From assembly GCA_905221605.1 (NCBI GenBank), contig CAJNDS010002634.1:1346546-1410545 (forward strand): 64,000 bases of DNA, in the 5' to 3' direction. Origin of the DNA: Symbiodinium natans. Lineage: Eukaryota; Sar; Dinophyceae; Suessiales; Symbiodiniaceae. The notes under the pieces were generated by a model. The model made no database searches. It saw only the letters and a program-made list of their open reading frames with translations, and was not told where the DNA came from. Positions within the stretch are counted from its first letter, which is position 1. Every line of letters starts with the position of its first letter. This document shows positions 52,701-61,314 of this stretch, piece by piece. The translations under genes and the position numbers were made by a program.

Positions 52701-54754
52701 TGCCGAAGCAGGGAGAAGGCCGAGGAGTATGCGTTCTACATGTGGCCAGGGTTTCTGACACCAATGAGTGTTCGGGAATGGGCATGTTGGACTCGGGAGC
52801 ATCACATCCTCTCAGATCACTTCGTCCTGGTGAACAGCTTCCGCAGCAAAAGGTGTTGGTGTCTTTAGCTGTTGGATCTCGGGAGATGTGTATTACCCCA
52901 GGTGGGACCCTGGTAACTCCTGAAATGGTAGATCCACTAGTGCCAATTGGCAAAGCGAGCGCCTTGGTTGGTCTCAGAGTTCAGTGGCGTGGTGGCAAGT
53001 GCACAGCCTCACATCCTGTTCTGGGGGAACTTCGCGTTCGTGATCTGAATGGGTGCCCTTGTTTGGAAAAGGAGGTGGCGCTTCAGATCATTGATGAAAT
53101 GGATTGGTGTTCACCAAAGCAAGCATTGAAGGTGGCACGTATGGTTCAAGGGTGTCCGAATACGGACAACGAGGTGGCTGTAAAAGCGTCGTTGCAAAGC
53201 GCAGCGCGGACAGCGTCAGCGAATGAGGAGGAGTTCGTCCAGGCATGCTGGCGATTTCTTCGGTGGTATTATGGGGATATACCAGAAAATATGCTGATGG
53301 AGCTGTTGCCACGTGGAGATATTGCGGCGTTGCCTTTCAACCGTCATAAAAGGAGACGGCTGGCACGAGCAAAAAGGGTGGTGGTACACCTATTTTCGGG
53401 AAAACAAAAATGGCATTTTCCCAGTCGGGATGTGGAGGTACTGGAGCTGGATTTGAAGAAAGGCGGTGACCTACATAATTCGAGCGTCTGGAAGTATCTT
53501 CTGCATCTGGCGGCTGAAGGAAAGGTGGTTGCTGTGGTTGGAGGACCTCCATGCAGGACAGTGTCAAGGTTGAGAGGTGAAGACGGTGGTCCACCTGTAT
53601 TACGCCGGCGCTGTGGGCCTGAACGGTTGGGATTAAAGAGTCTTCCTTGGCCGCGTCAAGAATTAGCTCAAAAGGATGGTGTTTTACTTCTGAAGATGCT
53701 TTTCCTATATGACGTGGCGGTGCATTCAAGGTGTGAAACTGCTGAGGTCATCAATGGAAGTTCTGTCTTCTTTGGCATGGAAAGTCCTGGGGACCCTGAA
53801 CTCATAGGGAAAGATTTCTCTCAGAACGGCAAGACGGTCTTGAGTGCTGAGGATCTGGTGGATGGTTCTCAGGAAGGGTTCTCAAGTCCTACCTTCTGGA
53901 GTTGGCCAGAGGTGAAAAGCTTTTGTGAGCGTTATGGAATGTACGCTGCACATTTTGATCAAGGAGCATTGAGACATGCTCTGGTGAAACCTACGACTTT
54001 CCTGGTGTCTGATATGGAACTGTGGGAATCGTTGGAACAGGTTCGCGTGGTTGTTCCGTGGTCGGCAACATTCGCTTCTACCCTGGAAGAACGTATTGGA
54101 CAATCCTCCATATGGGCGCGATGGGCGTTTGGGTTGGTTAAAAGAATACGTCACAGGTCGGCACAATGGTTGCACGAGAGCGATGCTGAACGGGAAGCTA
54201 TGGTGTTAAAAAAGGAAGAACGAGAAGGGACGTTACGGAGGTTGACAGCTGAGGAGCGAGCTTTCCGTGACCATTGCCTAAGGGGGCATATTCCTTTCAG
54301 ACGTGATTGTCAAATTTGTGTGTCTGCCGCTGGAAAAGAGCGTCGCCATTTGAGGCGGAAGCATGGGGATGCTTACACTTTAGCATTGGACTTAGCGGGT
54401 CCATACAAGTGTTCAAAGGATGCTCACCAGCAGAAGCCACGACACGCTGTTATTGGTGTGTATCAATTTCCAATGTTGGATCCCAATGTGGGTCGCCCTC
54501 CAGAAAAGGAGGAAGATGCGGATGAGGTGGAAGATCAGGTGGCAGATGAAGGTGCTGGTGTCGGAGAATGGTTAGGCGATGCAGTCGCAAACTTCGAGGA
54601 GGAAGACTCTGCGCCGGTGGAACCTGCGCCAGTTCTGGAGGCAGAGGTGTTAAAAATCCAAGCTTCTGAAAAATCCTGGAAGGAACTGAAAGACCACTTG
54701 ACCCAACCTGTCCGTATGATCAACTTCGTTATGGTGGAGCCGATTGTGGACTAG
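49721..54754 (+). CDS. Copia Gag-Pol N-terminal polyprotein with methyltransferase-like domain
   Basis: 1677 residues from ATG in GCCATGGAC to TAG. Gag: CCCH finger (C704-x9-C714-x5-C720-x3-H724) and zinc knuckle (C734, C737, H742, C747), both nucleic-acid binding. Two protease-like motifs follow: VDTA (Asp863) and LDSGAS (Asp1024). From about residue 1220 comes a Rossmann-type region resembling cytosine-5 DNA methyltransferases: HLFSG (motif I-like), VLELDL, GGPPCRTVSRLRG with candidate catalytic Cys1278 (motif IV), and GMESPGDPE around Glu1354 (motif VI-like). The integrase zinc site is H1518, H1523, C1530, C1533 and the first catalytic Asp is 1557 (LDLAGPY). An acidic insert follows, and the TAG at codon 1678 falls inside the integrase core. 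Either readthrough (TAG-CAG context) or a nonsense mutation. Confidence 0.9.
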   Translation: MDMMRRRSEPGLSPTANEAEGNRGDGGEERQQMVQALTDGREVAMLQQTSQVENEAVPVPAANPFWSERAHEEMRLRQSRPASLPASGGDRSGEETRRPPSLPELRDREPAPAERPSSGLMGQMERGNIGETQGEEELIPDLSGEEQGEDMAVVKRALKELLVQTKELGNRLHRVEEKSYTSAASGSASRARSTGVVDANAAYPLGMTPEKQYPPGQVVYTDGMGGFWTVLPDGTWLPIEGYDLPKGCDLQPLPEPRKGDVHVEDEKEVPMMHVAEGKKPSRLPPLNYPMGGSASGGYASGPPGLTHVPITSLPSGVDGSAALLGNQPGFVSARETSTQENSAGSGGYTMVDDVPYRWKMIAGKLELDKVPLTAFTPGVGHGLPQGPGGRVSLPPGAVVPRGMPNIGDSSGTERPEALGKHVMSLPTLADYTPSNPTALGDWIAMIEPMLSSLTDTGRVWWQSVYTKAYEAYAKWLSVSPLERLGIKAELEGLKGVRTVHVLLEQRAVSLLLQAIPERLKTEIVSTRMLGSVMIFYKLLTVYQPGGANERSTMLNFLVQPSSATSISEAIKGVRQWAQWRSRLRELRASEPDATLLIKGLDGLSSALLAKHPTIHFRVASFREKLGVDYSPTSETATQLAEMLQAEFELLLHSAGEQEVKQDSDAKKRARLNKAQKGTGDETEEGDKGKGKGKRYSGDGERPFCWMYGKTDAGCKFGSRCKFRHDKDSLERGRCFECGAVGHLQPQCPYKDGASSNVDSNPERNRSKGNSPKGGKGGKGAKWGNPKKAEVAEGGDETANAGLDKGSASPSSPSTPNQVLAEALEVLKSMKLSSAQSASSGDPSVRMLCGSGLFQQEGRVALVDTAATHLVRTLFPWECLPDTTVMVQSALGGVTMRITEKGTLIREDNGPLIIPLWLILEFGANLTVINGMCHVSAKSSLDQLLWFEHGCLVMDYKTAEKMVLHAERQRASLSHSQWRNGRADCGVGSSDATLLPKQGEGRGVCVLHVARVSDTNECSGMGMLDSGASHPLRSLRPGEQLPQQKVLVSLAVGSREMCITPGGTLVTPEMVDPLVPIGKASALVGLRVQWRGGKCTASHPVLGELRVRDLNGCPCLEKEVALQIIDEMDWCSPKQALKVARMVQGCPNTDNEVAVKASLQSAARTASANEEEFVQACWRFLRWYYGDIPENMLMELLPRGDIAALPFNRHKRRRLARAKRVVVHLFSGKQKWHFPSRDVEVLELDLKKGGDLHNSSVWKYLLHLAAEGKVVAVVGGPPCRTVSRLRGEDGGPPVLRRRCGPERLGLKSLPWPRQELAQKDGVLLLKMLFLYDVAVHSRCETAEVINGSSVFFGMESPGDPELIGKDFSQNGKTVLSAEDLVDGSQEGFSSPTFWSWPEVKSFCERYGMYAAHFDQGALRHALVKPTTFLVSDMELWESLEQVRVVVPWSATFASTLEERIGQSSIWARWAFGLVKRIRHRSAQWLHESDAEREAMVLKKEEREGTLRRLTAEERAFRDHCLRGHIPFRRDCQICVSAAGKERRHLRRKHGDAYTLALDLAGPYKCSKDAHQQKPRHAVIGVYQFPMLDPNVGRPPEKEEDADEVEDQVADEGAGVGEWLGDAVANFEEEDSAPVEPAPVLEAEVLKIQASEKSWKELKDHLTQPVRMINFVMVEPIVD

Positions 54755-55477
54755 CAGCAAACAACTGTTTTGTCGGCAGTTCAAAGAATGATGGTGCGCT
54801 TGCAGAGACATGGGTATCCGGTGTTGAGAATCCACTCAGATCGAGCGGGGGAGTTTGTCAATGCACGCTTCCGGTCCTTTTGTGAAACTCGTCTGATATA
54901 TAGGACCACTGGTGATCCTGGAGTCCCGCAAACAAATGGGCGCGCTGAAGCATGTGTGGGTTTATTCAAACGTGGTGTCAGGTCGCTCTTAAAGGAGGCG
55001 CGACTCGGGCCGGCGTACTGGGCACTGGCTGCTCGCCATTGGTCAATGTTACGGTGGCAGAAAGCTGAAAGGGAGTTGGGGTTGAAACCGAAAGCATTGC
55101 TTCCCTTTGGTGCTCAAATTCAAGTCAAACGTCGTCCGTGGGAGTTGCTGGGTCCGGATGGAACAAAGAAAGGTCGGCAATGGGTCGATCGTACGCAGCC
55201 CGCGCTTCTTTTGGGTCCATGCGATGACCTACCTGGTGGTTATTGGGTGGAAGCTCAAGGGACTGCAAAAGATCCGGATGAACTGGTGTTATTTCCCTGC
55301 GCTACGATTTTTTCCAATATAAAGGAACCGCCTGAATTGGAGCTGGAAGGGGTGGTAGAAGAACAGGAGCTTTCTCCTCCAGAGCATCGTCTCAAGGGGA
55401 AAAAACCGGCGCTTCGGTTCTCTGATGAGGAAGGTCCTCCTTTACCTCCGCCTCGCGATCAGTTCGTCATCGGTTAA
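54755..55477 (+). CDS. Integrase core C-terminal half (continuation after TAG)
   Basis: Same frame as the upstream polyprotein, so only the TAG at 54752-54754 separates them. Contains the second catalytic Asp (HSDRAGEF, codon at 54839) and the Glu (NGRAEACVGLF, codon at 54947), with exactly 35 residues between them: the canonical D-x35-E. A copia-type C-terminal region follows (WALAARHWSMLRWQKAERE, LLLGPCDDLPGGYWVEA). It ends with TAA at 55475-55477. No ATG sits near its start, which supports readthrough rather than separate initiation. Confidence 0.88.
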   Translation, partial: QQTTVLSAVQRMMVRLQRHGYPVLRIHSDRAGEFVNARFRSFCETRLIYRTTGDPGVPQTNGRAEACVGLFKRGVRSLLKEARLGPAYWALAARHWSMLRWQKAERELGLKPKALLPFGAQIQVKRRPWELLGPDGTKKGRQWVDRTQPALLLGPCDDLPGGYWVEAQGTAKDPDELVLFPCATIFSNIKEPPELELEGVVEEQELSPPEHRLKGKKPALRFSDEEGPPLPPPRDQFVIG

Positions 55478-58400
55478 AGGACAAAAGCCCGGCCTCTTCA
55501 CTGCGTGGTCATGTGGGCTCCTTGCGCTTGCTTCGCAAGCGGGGGGAGAGTCCGCCCTTAGAAATTTTCGAGGATGACATGCAGGGTCTGGGGGAGCTGG
55601 AAGAAAATGCAGACGTTGAGGACAATGTTCCTGGTGATGAGTATTGGCCGACATGCTGTTCTCCTCATGAAGATGCTTATTTGGTCTGCAAAAGTGAGAC
55701 TGCCGAGGATGGAACACAGTTGGAAAAAGAAGAACAAAAAGCCAAGTCAATGTATGAAAGGTCTATGTACGATTACGTGGACTGTGAGGAGCTTTTGGAA
55801 GGGATTGTATACCCAAAGAGGGTGCATCGAAGAGGTGGTATCAACAATTGGTGCACAAGTACGCGAGCTCTGGTGTTGGGCCACTATACTCATGGCGGAG
55901 TGTGTGGTATTACCAAAGAGACTCATCGAAGACCATGGCTATGTCGTTATTTGGCATCATTCGTGAGGCACCACAATCCTGAAGCCAAATTTTCTGCTCT
56001 TCAGGTCTCGTGCAATGCTCCGGTGTCATTGCATAGGGATAGTCACAATGAAAAACATTGCTGCAATTATGTGTGTGGTTTTGGTGACTATAAAGATGGT
56101 CAGCTGTGGGCTGAGGATGAAAAGGTTTTGGAGGAAGGAGCTGAAGTGGTGGAACAATCCTATGGGAAGAAAGTCTTACCTGGAAAATTGGTGGATATCC
56201 ACTGGAACTTCATGTCGTTCTTTCCGAGAAAACTGCATGGTCCTATGCCTTGGAAAGGGAACAGGGTATCCTTGACAGGGTACACACCTGTTTTTATGGA
56301 GCGTTTGAGCTACAAGGATAGGTGCTATCTTCTCCAATGCAAGTTTCCTCTTCCGGAACCACAAGCTGAAGAAGGTGAAAAAAGGAAATGGTTAAAAATG
56401 ACGCTGAGAGAAACCTCGCTGGACGACCTTGCAGAGGAAGTCGACTACGCTGTGTTCGAAGCGCATCAATGGGCTCTAGAGGAGCATTTGAGTATTCGAC
56501 GCCTAATTGCTGAACAGGAATGTTGCATTTTGGACGAGTTCCATGGATCGGCCAATGAGTCGAATGAGGAAAAAGGATCAGAGACTAGAGAATGGCTGGT
56601 TAAAGCAAAAAGGGCTGAGGAACAGCTCTCGAAGTTTTTGGTCAAAGCAGCTCAAGTTCAGCAAGTGGTACAAGAAAATACCGCGCTTGAGGCAGCAGAG
56701 GAGGTCGAGTTCCTGCAAACAAAAACCATCCCTACACAAGAAGCCATGCAAGAGCTGGAAAAGTGGAGGGAATCATTGTCGGACGAGGTGAAGTCTTTGG
56801 TTAAAGAGTTGGAGGTGGTGGAACCAACAACTCAAGAAAAGCTGGACAAATTGGCGGAAGAGCCTAATGCACCGGTGATTGAGTACGTTCCCAGTCTGGT
56901 GGTGTTTACCCGGAAGCAAGGGACAGGGAGGAGGCGTGCCCGTATCTGTGCATGTGGAAACTTTATTTCGTCAACGGCAGCTACAGAATACGAAGGGCCG
57001 AGGTCCCTCAGTCGTCACTCGCTGTACGCTCCAGGTTTAGATTCAACTACCTTCAGGTGTCAAGTGAGGCACGCAGCATATATGGTGTGGATCATCGCTG
57101 GCTTAGACATTTCCAAAGCTTTTCTGACGGCGCCGATGAATAGGGCGCAAAGAGAAGGGCGTCTGGTGGTGGTGCAGCCCCCAAGGGCGGCGGTGAAATT
57201 GGGTCTTTGCACAAAAGAGGAGCGGTGGATTGTGAGGAAGGCCTTGTACGATTTGGCCGAAAGTCCTGCAGCATGGGTGGAGTGGCGAGACCAACGTCTT
57301 CAAGGTATGTCTTGGGTGTCAAAGGAGGGACAAGCAATGAGCTTTCAGAGGTCCAATGCAGACCCAAGTCTGTTCCTTATTTTGGCACAAGAAAAGCCGG
57401 AAGGTGCAAGCAAGTTGGTGGGGACAATGGGTCTTTACGTGGATGATTTTTTGATGGCTGGGACTATGACAGTGCTCCGGGAAGCCTTGGAACAGATCAG
57501 GAAGGAGTGGAAAACTTCTGAACCCGAGTTCTGTGGTCCAGGCTGTGGTGATGGATTCCTGAAGTTTTTGGGTGTCCAAATCTGGTATCGAAATGGCAGC
57601 TTCTTTCTCAACCAGGAGGACTTCGTGAGAGATTTGCTGAACCGAAGAGGGTATCAGATTGATGAAACTGGAAAAGGTAGTAACCTGCCAATGGTGAAAG
57701 AAACTCCAGGTGAAGAAGAGGAGGTGGATATTCCTTCCTTGCGAGCGGCTCAAGGTGCCGTAGGGGAGTTCCTCTGGGTGGCAATCAAAACTCGACCTGA
57801 TTTGGCTTTCTGCACAAGCCAGTTGTCTTTGTGGACATCCCGAAGGCCGCGATTTGTGGTTAAAAAGGCTGAGGAGGTATTTCGATACCTTGCTGCAACT
57901 CCAACGTTAGGCCTGACGTTTGGTGCAATCGCAACATGCGAAAAAGAAAGGAATGAGGTGTTGCGTTATGGGCGAGGCGTCAAGGTGGTGGAGTCTTACG
58001 CGGATGCCAGCTTTGCAGCAGGTGAAAACGAAAAGAGCCACTCAGGAGCGGTGGTGGTTTGGGGTGATTGTCCAGTGATGTGGGCAACACAGAGACAATC
58101 AACCGTGGCGTTAAGTACTGCTGAAGCTGAATTACATGCGTCCATAGAGGGAGCAACGATGATTCAGTCGTGCACCCCTATAATTGCCGCTTTGGTTGGA
58201 ACAGGTGAAGAATCGCTGCAAAAAGTGCTGTATACAGATTCGGTTTCGACGTGCTCAATCATTCAATATCCTGCTGGAAGCTGGAGGACAAGACACCTGA
58301 GAATTCGAGCAGCCGGGGTCAGGTCTCTGGTGGACCGTGGTTACATGGTGATAGCGCATCTTCGTGGTGAGTATATGATTGCTGATCTGTTGACAAAACT

Positions 58401-58938
58401 GATGAGTGGACAGGTTTATGCAAAGCAAAAGGCACTTTGGGGTCTCCGACTGTTGGTGCAAGGAACTGACTTGAAAAGGGCCTCTCTTGCAATGGCGGTC
58501 ATGATGGTGGCTGCATCCCTGCAAGGGATGGCAACTGGTGGAGAAGAAGTGTCAGCTGCTGGTTTCTTTTGCTCAGAAGAAGGGGTGTGCCAGGTCGCCA
58601 ACACATCTACGGTTATGGTTCTGGCTCAAGGTATTGAAATGGTTATCAACAATTCAGACCTTGTTGCGTATTTGGTGGCAGCAATCATACTCTGGGAATT
58701 GGCATGGTGCCTCTTTCGGCGGCTGTACAAATGGCTGTGGATCAAGAAAGTGGTGGTTATTCCTGCGAGTGCCACTTTGTATACAACAGTGGGTGGGAAC
58801 TGTATGCATGCAAGCAGTGACTGTGATGTTCTGCGATATTCACAGCCCAGGGCTAAGACGCTTTGCAAGCATTGCCTCAAGGATGGCTGGGTGGTGAATG
58901 CTGAGTTCCTTGGTGAGGAACGGGCCGCTGGAACGTAA
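55426..58938 (+). CDS. Copia Pol: 2OG-Fe(II) oxygenase-like, RT, RNase H, membrane tail
   Basis: Open from 55426, in the -1 frame relative to the integrase ORF, overlapping it by 52 bases; no classic slippery heptamer is visible. Numbering from codon 55513: residues about 100-260 carry a dioxygenase-like site H174-x-D176 (SLHRDSHNE), H242 (RKLHGPMPW) and R251 (NRVSLTGYTP), the ligand pattern of 2OG-Fe(II) enzymes. Coiled-coil-like residues 330-460 follow. RT: Asp532 (LDISKAFLTAP), YVDDF with Asp644/645. RNase H: Asp831 (YADASFA), STAEAELHA, YTDSVS. After residue about 985 there is an extra tail with a hydrophobic span (LVAYLVAAIILWELAWCLF) and a Cys-rich end (CMHASSDC, CKHC), not part of standard copia Pol. 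TAA/stop at 58938. Confidence 0.9.
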
Positions 58939-59108
58939 ACTTTTTCAAGTTCGAGGTGAAGAAATCCTCAATGGTAAGGGATTCAGCCAATGAGCTGAAG
59001 GTTCGTCCTGGATGACGTAAAACCATAATGTGCATTTCAAGCAGCTGGCTGCTGCCTAAACGGCAGTTTTTGGCCGAAGGTCTGCACCTCCAATGTGTGT
59101 CCTAGGAC

Positions 59109-59126
59109 ATCCTAGGACAGGGGGAG
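59109..59126 (+). promoter_or_regulatory. Polypurine tract region
   Basis: AGGACAGGGGGAG-type purine run (ending 59126) abuts the 3' LTR, where plus-strand DNA synthesis is expected to start. A palindrome TGTCCTAGGACA sits just upstream (59098-59109). Confidence 0.75.
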
Positions 59127-59361
59127 TGCGGAGCTGCAGTTGGTATTGTAGAAAGGAGTTGGTATTGAAAGTTGAAGGGTCAATGCACCCGGTAATCTTA
59201 TGGCTCAAGCCATGACCAAAGCGGTCGAAGGTTTCGTAAAAAGTGTGCCCTTGGTTTGGGGTCTTGTTGGTTTGGCTGGTTGTTGGCTGTTCCAGGGGAA
59301 TCAAGGGCTTCTGTTGGGGTTGACTGTTTGGTTTCTCGTCCCCCTTCGGTTGCCCCCCGTA
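59127..59361 (+). repeat. 3' LTR
   Basis: Matches the 5' LTR base for base except one extra G (AAGGGCTTC versus AAGGCTTC). Confidence 0.95.
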
Positions 59362-59398
59362 CCCTAAACCCTAAACCCTCAGGGGCCTTTCTTTGCAG

Positions 59399-61251
59399 CG
59401 CTGACGGCGAAGGACCAGTCCCGCGCCCAGCGTCTGCTTGCAAGGAGCCTCGGACACCCTAAGCCTTGAACCCTAAACCCGAAACCCTAAATCCTAAACT
59501 CTAAACCCTAAACCCCAAGCGCTAAACTCTAAGCACTATACAAAGCGCGCCGAGGTTTAAAACCTTCACGGGCGTGTGCCACTACAAGGCAGGTCCCTGA
59601 ACCCCTTGAAGGCCCTAAAGCAGTTTAGGGTTTGGGGTGTAGGGTTTAGGGTTTAGGGTTTAGGGTTTAGGGTTTAGGGTTGAAGCTTCGGGCTGAAGAT
59701 GTCGTGGGGTGTAGTGCCCAGTTAGAGATGTTCCTTCTATTGCTGCGGCCGCACCCGTGGCGGGATGGTGGCTTCCTTTTCCTGTGGCTGCGTGTCTCCC
59801 GAGATGGGTTTAGGGTTTAGGGTTTAGGGTTTAGGGTTCAGGGTTCAGGGTTTAGGGTTTAGGGTTTAGGGTTTAGGGTTTAGGGTTTAGGGTTTAGGGT
59901 TTAGGGTTTAGGGTTTAGGGTTTAGGGTGCGCGAACGGCGCCCTACCACGCGGAGTTGGAGGTAAGCACTGACCTGAACACTAGCCCTAAACTCTAATTA
60001 TTCCAGTACTGTTCCCAGGCTGGTCCCTAAGCCCTATAACCCAAAATGCCCATTCCAATTGAAGAGCCCCAAATGTCAACGTTCTGTCGGAGGGGCCGTT
60101 GTGAGGGCCTTCTGCGTACTTAGCCAATAGATGAACTTTAAGCTATATGGGTTTCCTCTTTTGTCTGGCCTAGGTTATTGCAGAAGTGCGGCATCGAGTG
60201 CTCTTCTGGCTTCATCCTTTCACAGCTCAAGCCGATGCCCTAAACCCTAAACAACCCAAAACAACCCTAAACAACCCTAAACAACCCTAAACAACCCTAA
60301 ACAACCCTAAACAACCCTAAACAACCCTAAACAACCCTAAACCCTCAGCCCTATACCCTAAACCCGAAACCCTAAACCCTAAACCCAGGCTGAAAACTGA
60401 TTGGGACCCATTGCCATTCTAATCTTCTCTGAGTCGTAGAGACCCCGAAGTCAACATTCGAAGCAAACAAACCTTCCAACCCAAAGTCGTAGAGACCCCG
60501 AAGTCAACATTCGAAGCAAACAAACCTTCCAACCCAAAGTCGTAGAGACCCCGAAGTCAACATTCGAAGCAAACAAACCTTCCAACCCAAAGGGTTTAGG
60601 GTATAGGGTTTAGGTTTAGGGTTTAGGGTTAAGCCCATCTCCCCCCCCCCCCCCCAAAAAAAAAAAAAAAAAAACCTAAACAGCCTGAACCCATCAGCCT
60701 ACGTGCTTCCGGTGGCAGGCGTCCCCCGTCCTCAGATGCGCAATGTCTTACACCTACGGTGGGGCGTCGAAGAGCTGGCTTCGTTTAGGGTTTGGGGCTT
60801 GCTTTGGGGCTCTAGGGCTTCAGGGCTTTGGGGGGCTTCAGGGGTTTAGGGCTCTAGGGGCTTAGGGTTTAGGGGTTTCAGGGTTTGGGGGCTTCAGAGG
60901 TTTAGGAGCTTCAGGGGTTTAGGGTTGAGAGGCTTCAGGGTTTCGCGTTTAGGGTTTTGGGGGGCATTTGGCATGTTGGGGCTTCAGGCGTTCAGGGTTC
61001 AGACTTTCCAGACATTTAGCTTCAAGCTGGCGCCCTCAACTCAACGTTTCACCTTGACCCCTAAACCCTAAACCCTAAACCCTAAACCCTAAACCCTAAA
61101 CCCTAAACCCTAAACCCTAAACCCTAAACCCTAAACCCTAAACCCTAAACCCTAAACCCTAAACCAAGCTCCCGACGCCAGAAACGGAGCCTTCGCTCTG
61201 GGTGCCTCCTACGAGTATGGCAAGAATCTCCTCAAGGGCAAGGCATCCCCG
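59399..61251 (+). CDS. Multi-exon gene with telomere-repeat introns, unknown product
   Basis: Exons: about 59399-59440 (LTAKDQSRAQRLL), 59926-59961 (GARTAPYHAELE), 60184-60236 (KCGIECSSGFILSQLKP), 60736-60782 (CAMSYTYGGASKSWL) and 61169-61251 (PDARNGAFALGASYEYGKNL). The last four join with matching phases. The acceptor of exon two is TTTAG|GG from an array; its donor is canonical GTAAGC. Exon three follows ATTGCAG and stops at a GC donor that is the start of GCCCTAAAC. Exon four's donor is GTTTAGGG. Exon five begins right after a CCCTAAA array. I recognise no family; glycine/tyrosine-rich GGASKSW and GASYEYGK suggest a globular enzyme fragment. The gene probably extends upstream across the copia insertion and downstream past 61251. 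Confidence 0.6.
59805..59928. repeat. TTTAGGG array ending at an exon
   Basis: Seventeen units; the last TTTAG is the acceptor of exon 59926-59961. Confidence 0.9.
60238..60340. repeat. CCCTAAACAA decamer array
   Basis: Nine copies of a 10-base derivative CCCTAAACAA, starting at the donor of exon 60184-60236. Confidence 0.9.
60433..60591. repeat. 53-bp tandem repeat, three perfect copies
   Basis: Units start GTCGTAGAGACCCCGAAGTC at 60433, 60486 and 60539 with no differences seen between copies; a very recent duplication or assembly collapse point. Confidence 0.95.
61057..61165. repeat. CCCTAAA array
   Basis: Fifteen perfect units directly upstream of exon 61169-61251. Confidence 0.9.
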
Positions 61252-61314
61252 GTTTTTCAGGGTGTTTAGGGTTACTTAAGGTGCCCTAAGCCCTGAGCCC
61301 TGAGCCCTAAGCCC

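Larger units (their letters stand above)
49425..59361 (+). mobile_element. Ty1/copia LTR retrotransposon, nearly intact
   Basis: A 9.9-kb element bounded by 234- and 235-bp LTRs that differ by a single G, and by a CCCTA direct repeat (49420-49424 and 59362-59366). Internal order: primer site, gag with CCCH and CCHC fingers, two aspartic-protease-like motifs, DNA-methyltransferase-like domain, integrase (split by a TAG), 2OG-Fe(II) oxygenase-like domain, reverse transcriptase, RNase H, and a membrane/Cys-rich tail. Integrase before RT defines the copia order. It sits in telomere-type repeats on the same strand as host genes, probably inside an intron. The near-identical LTRs mean a recent insertion; an in-frame stop and a frame change raise doubt about autonomy. 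Confidence 0.95.

Noticed and set aside
55513-56300. Calling the 2OG-like domain a definite DNA demethylase
   Set aside because: Only the metal and 2OG ligand pattern is visible; the spacing also fits prolyl-hydroxylase-type enzymes, so the substrate is unknown.
60433-60591. CRISPR array
   Set aside because: Three direct 53-bp repeats without spacers in a eukaryotic context.
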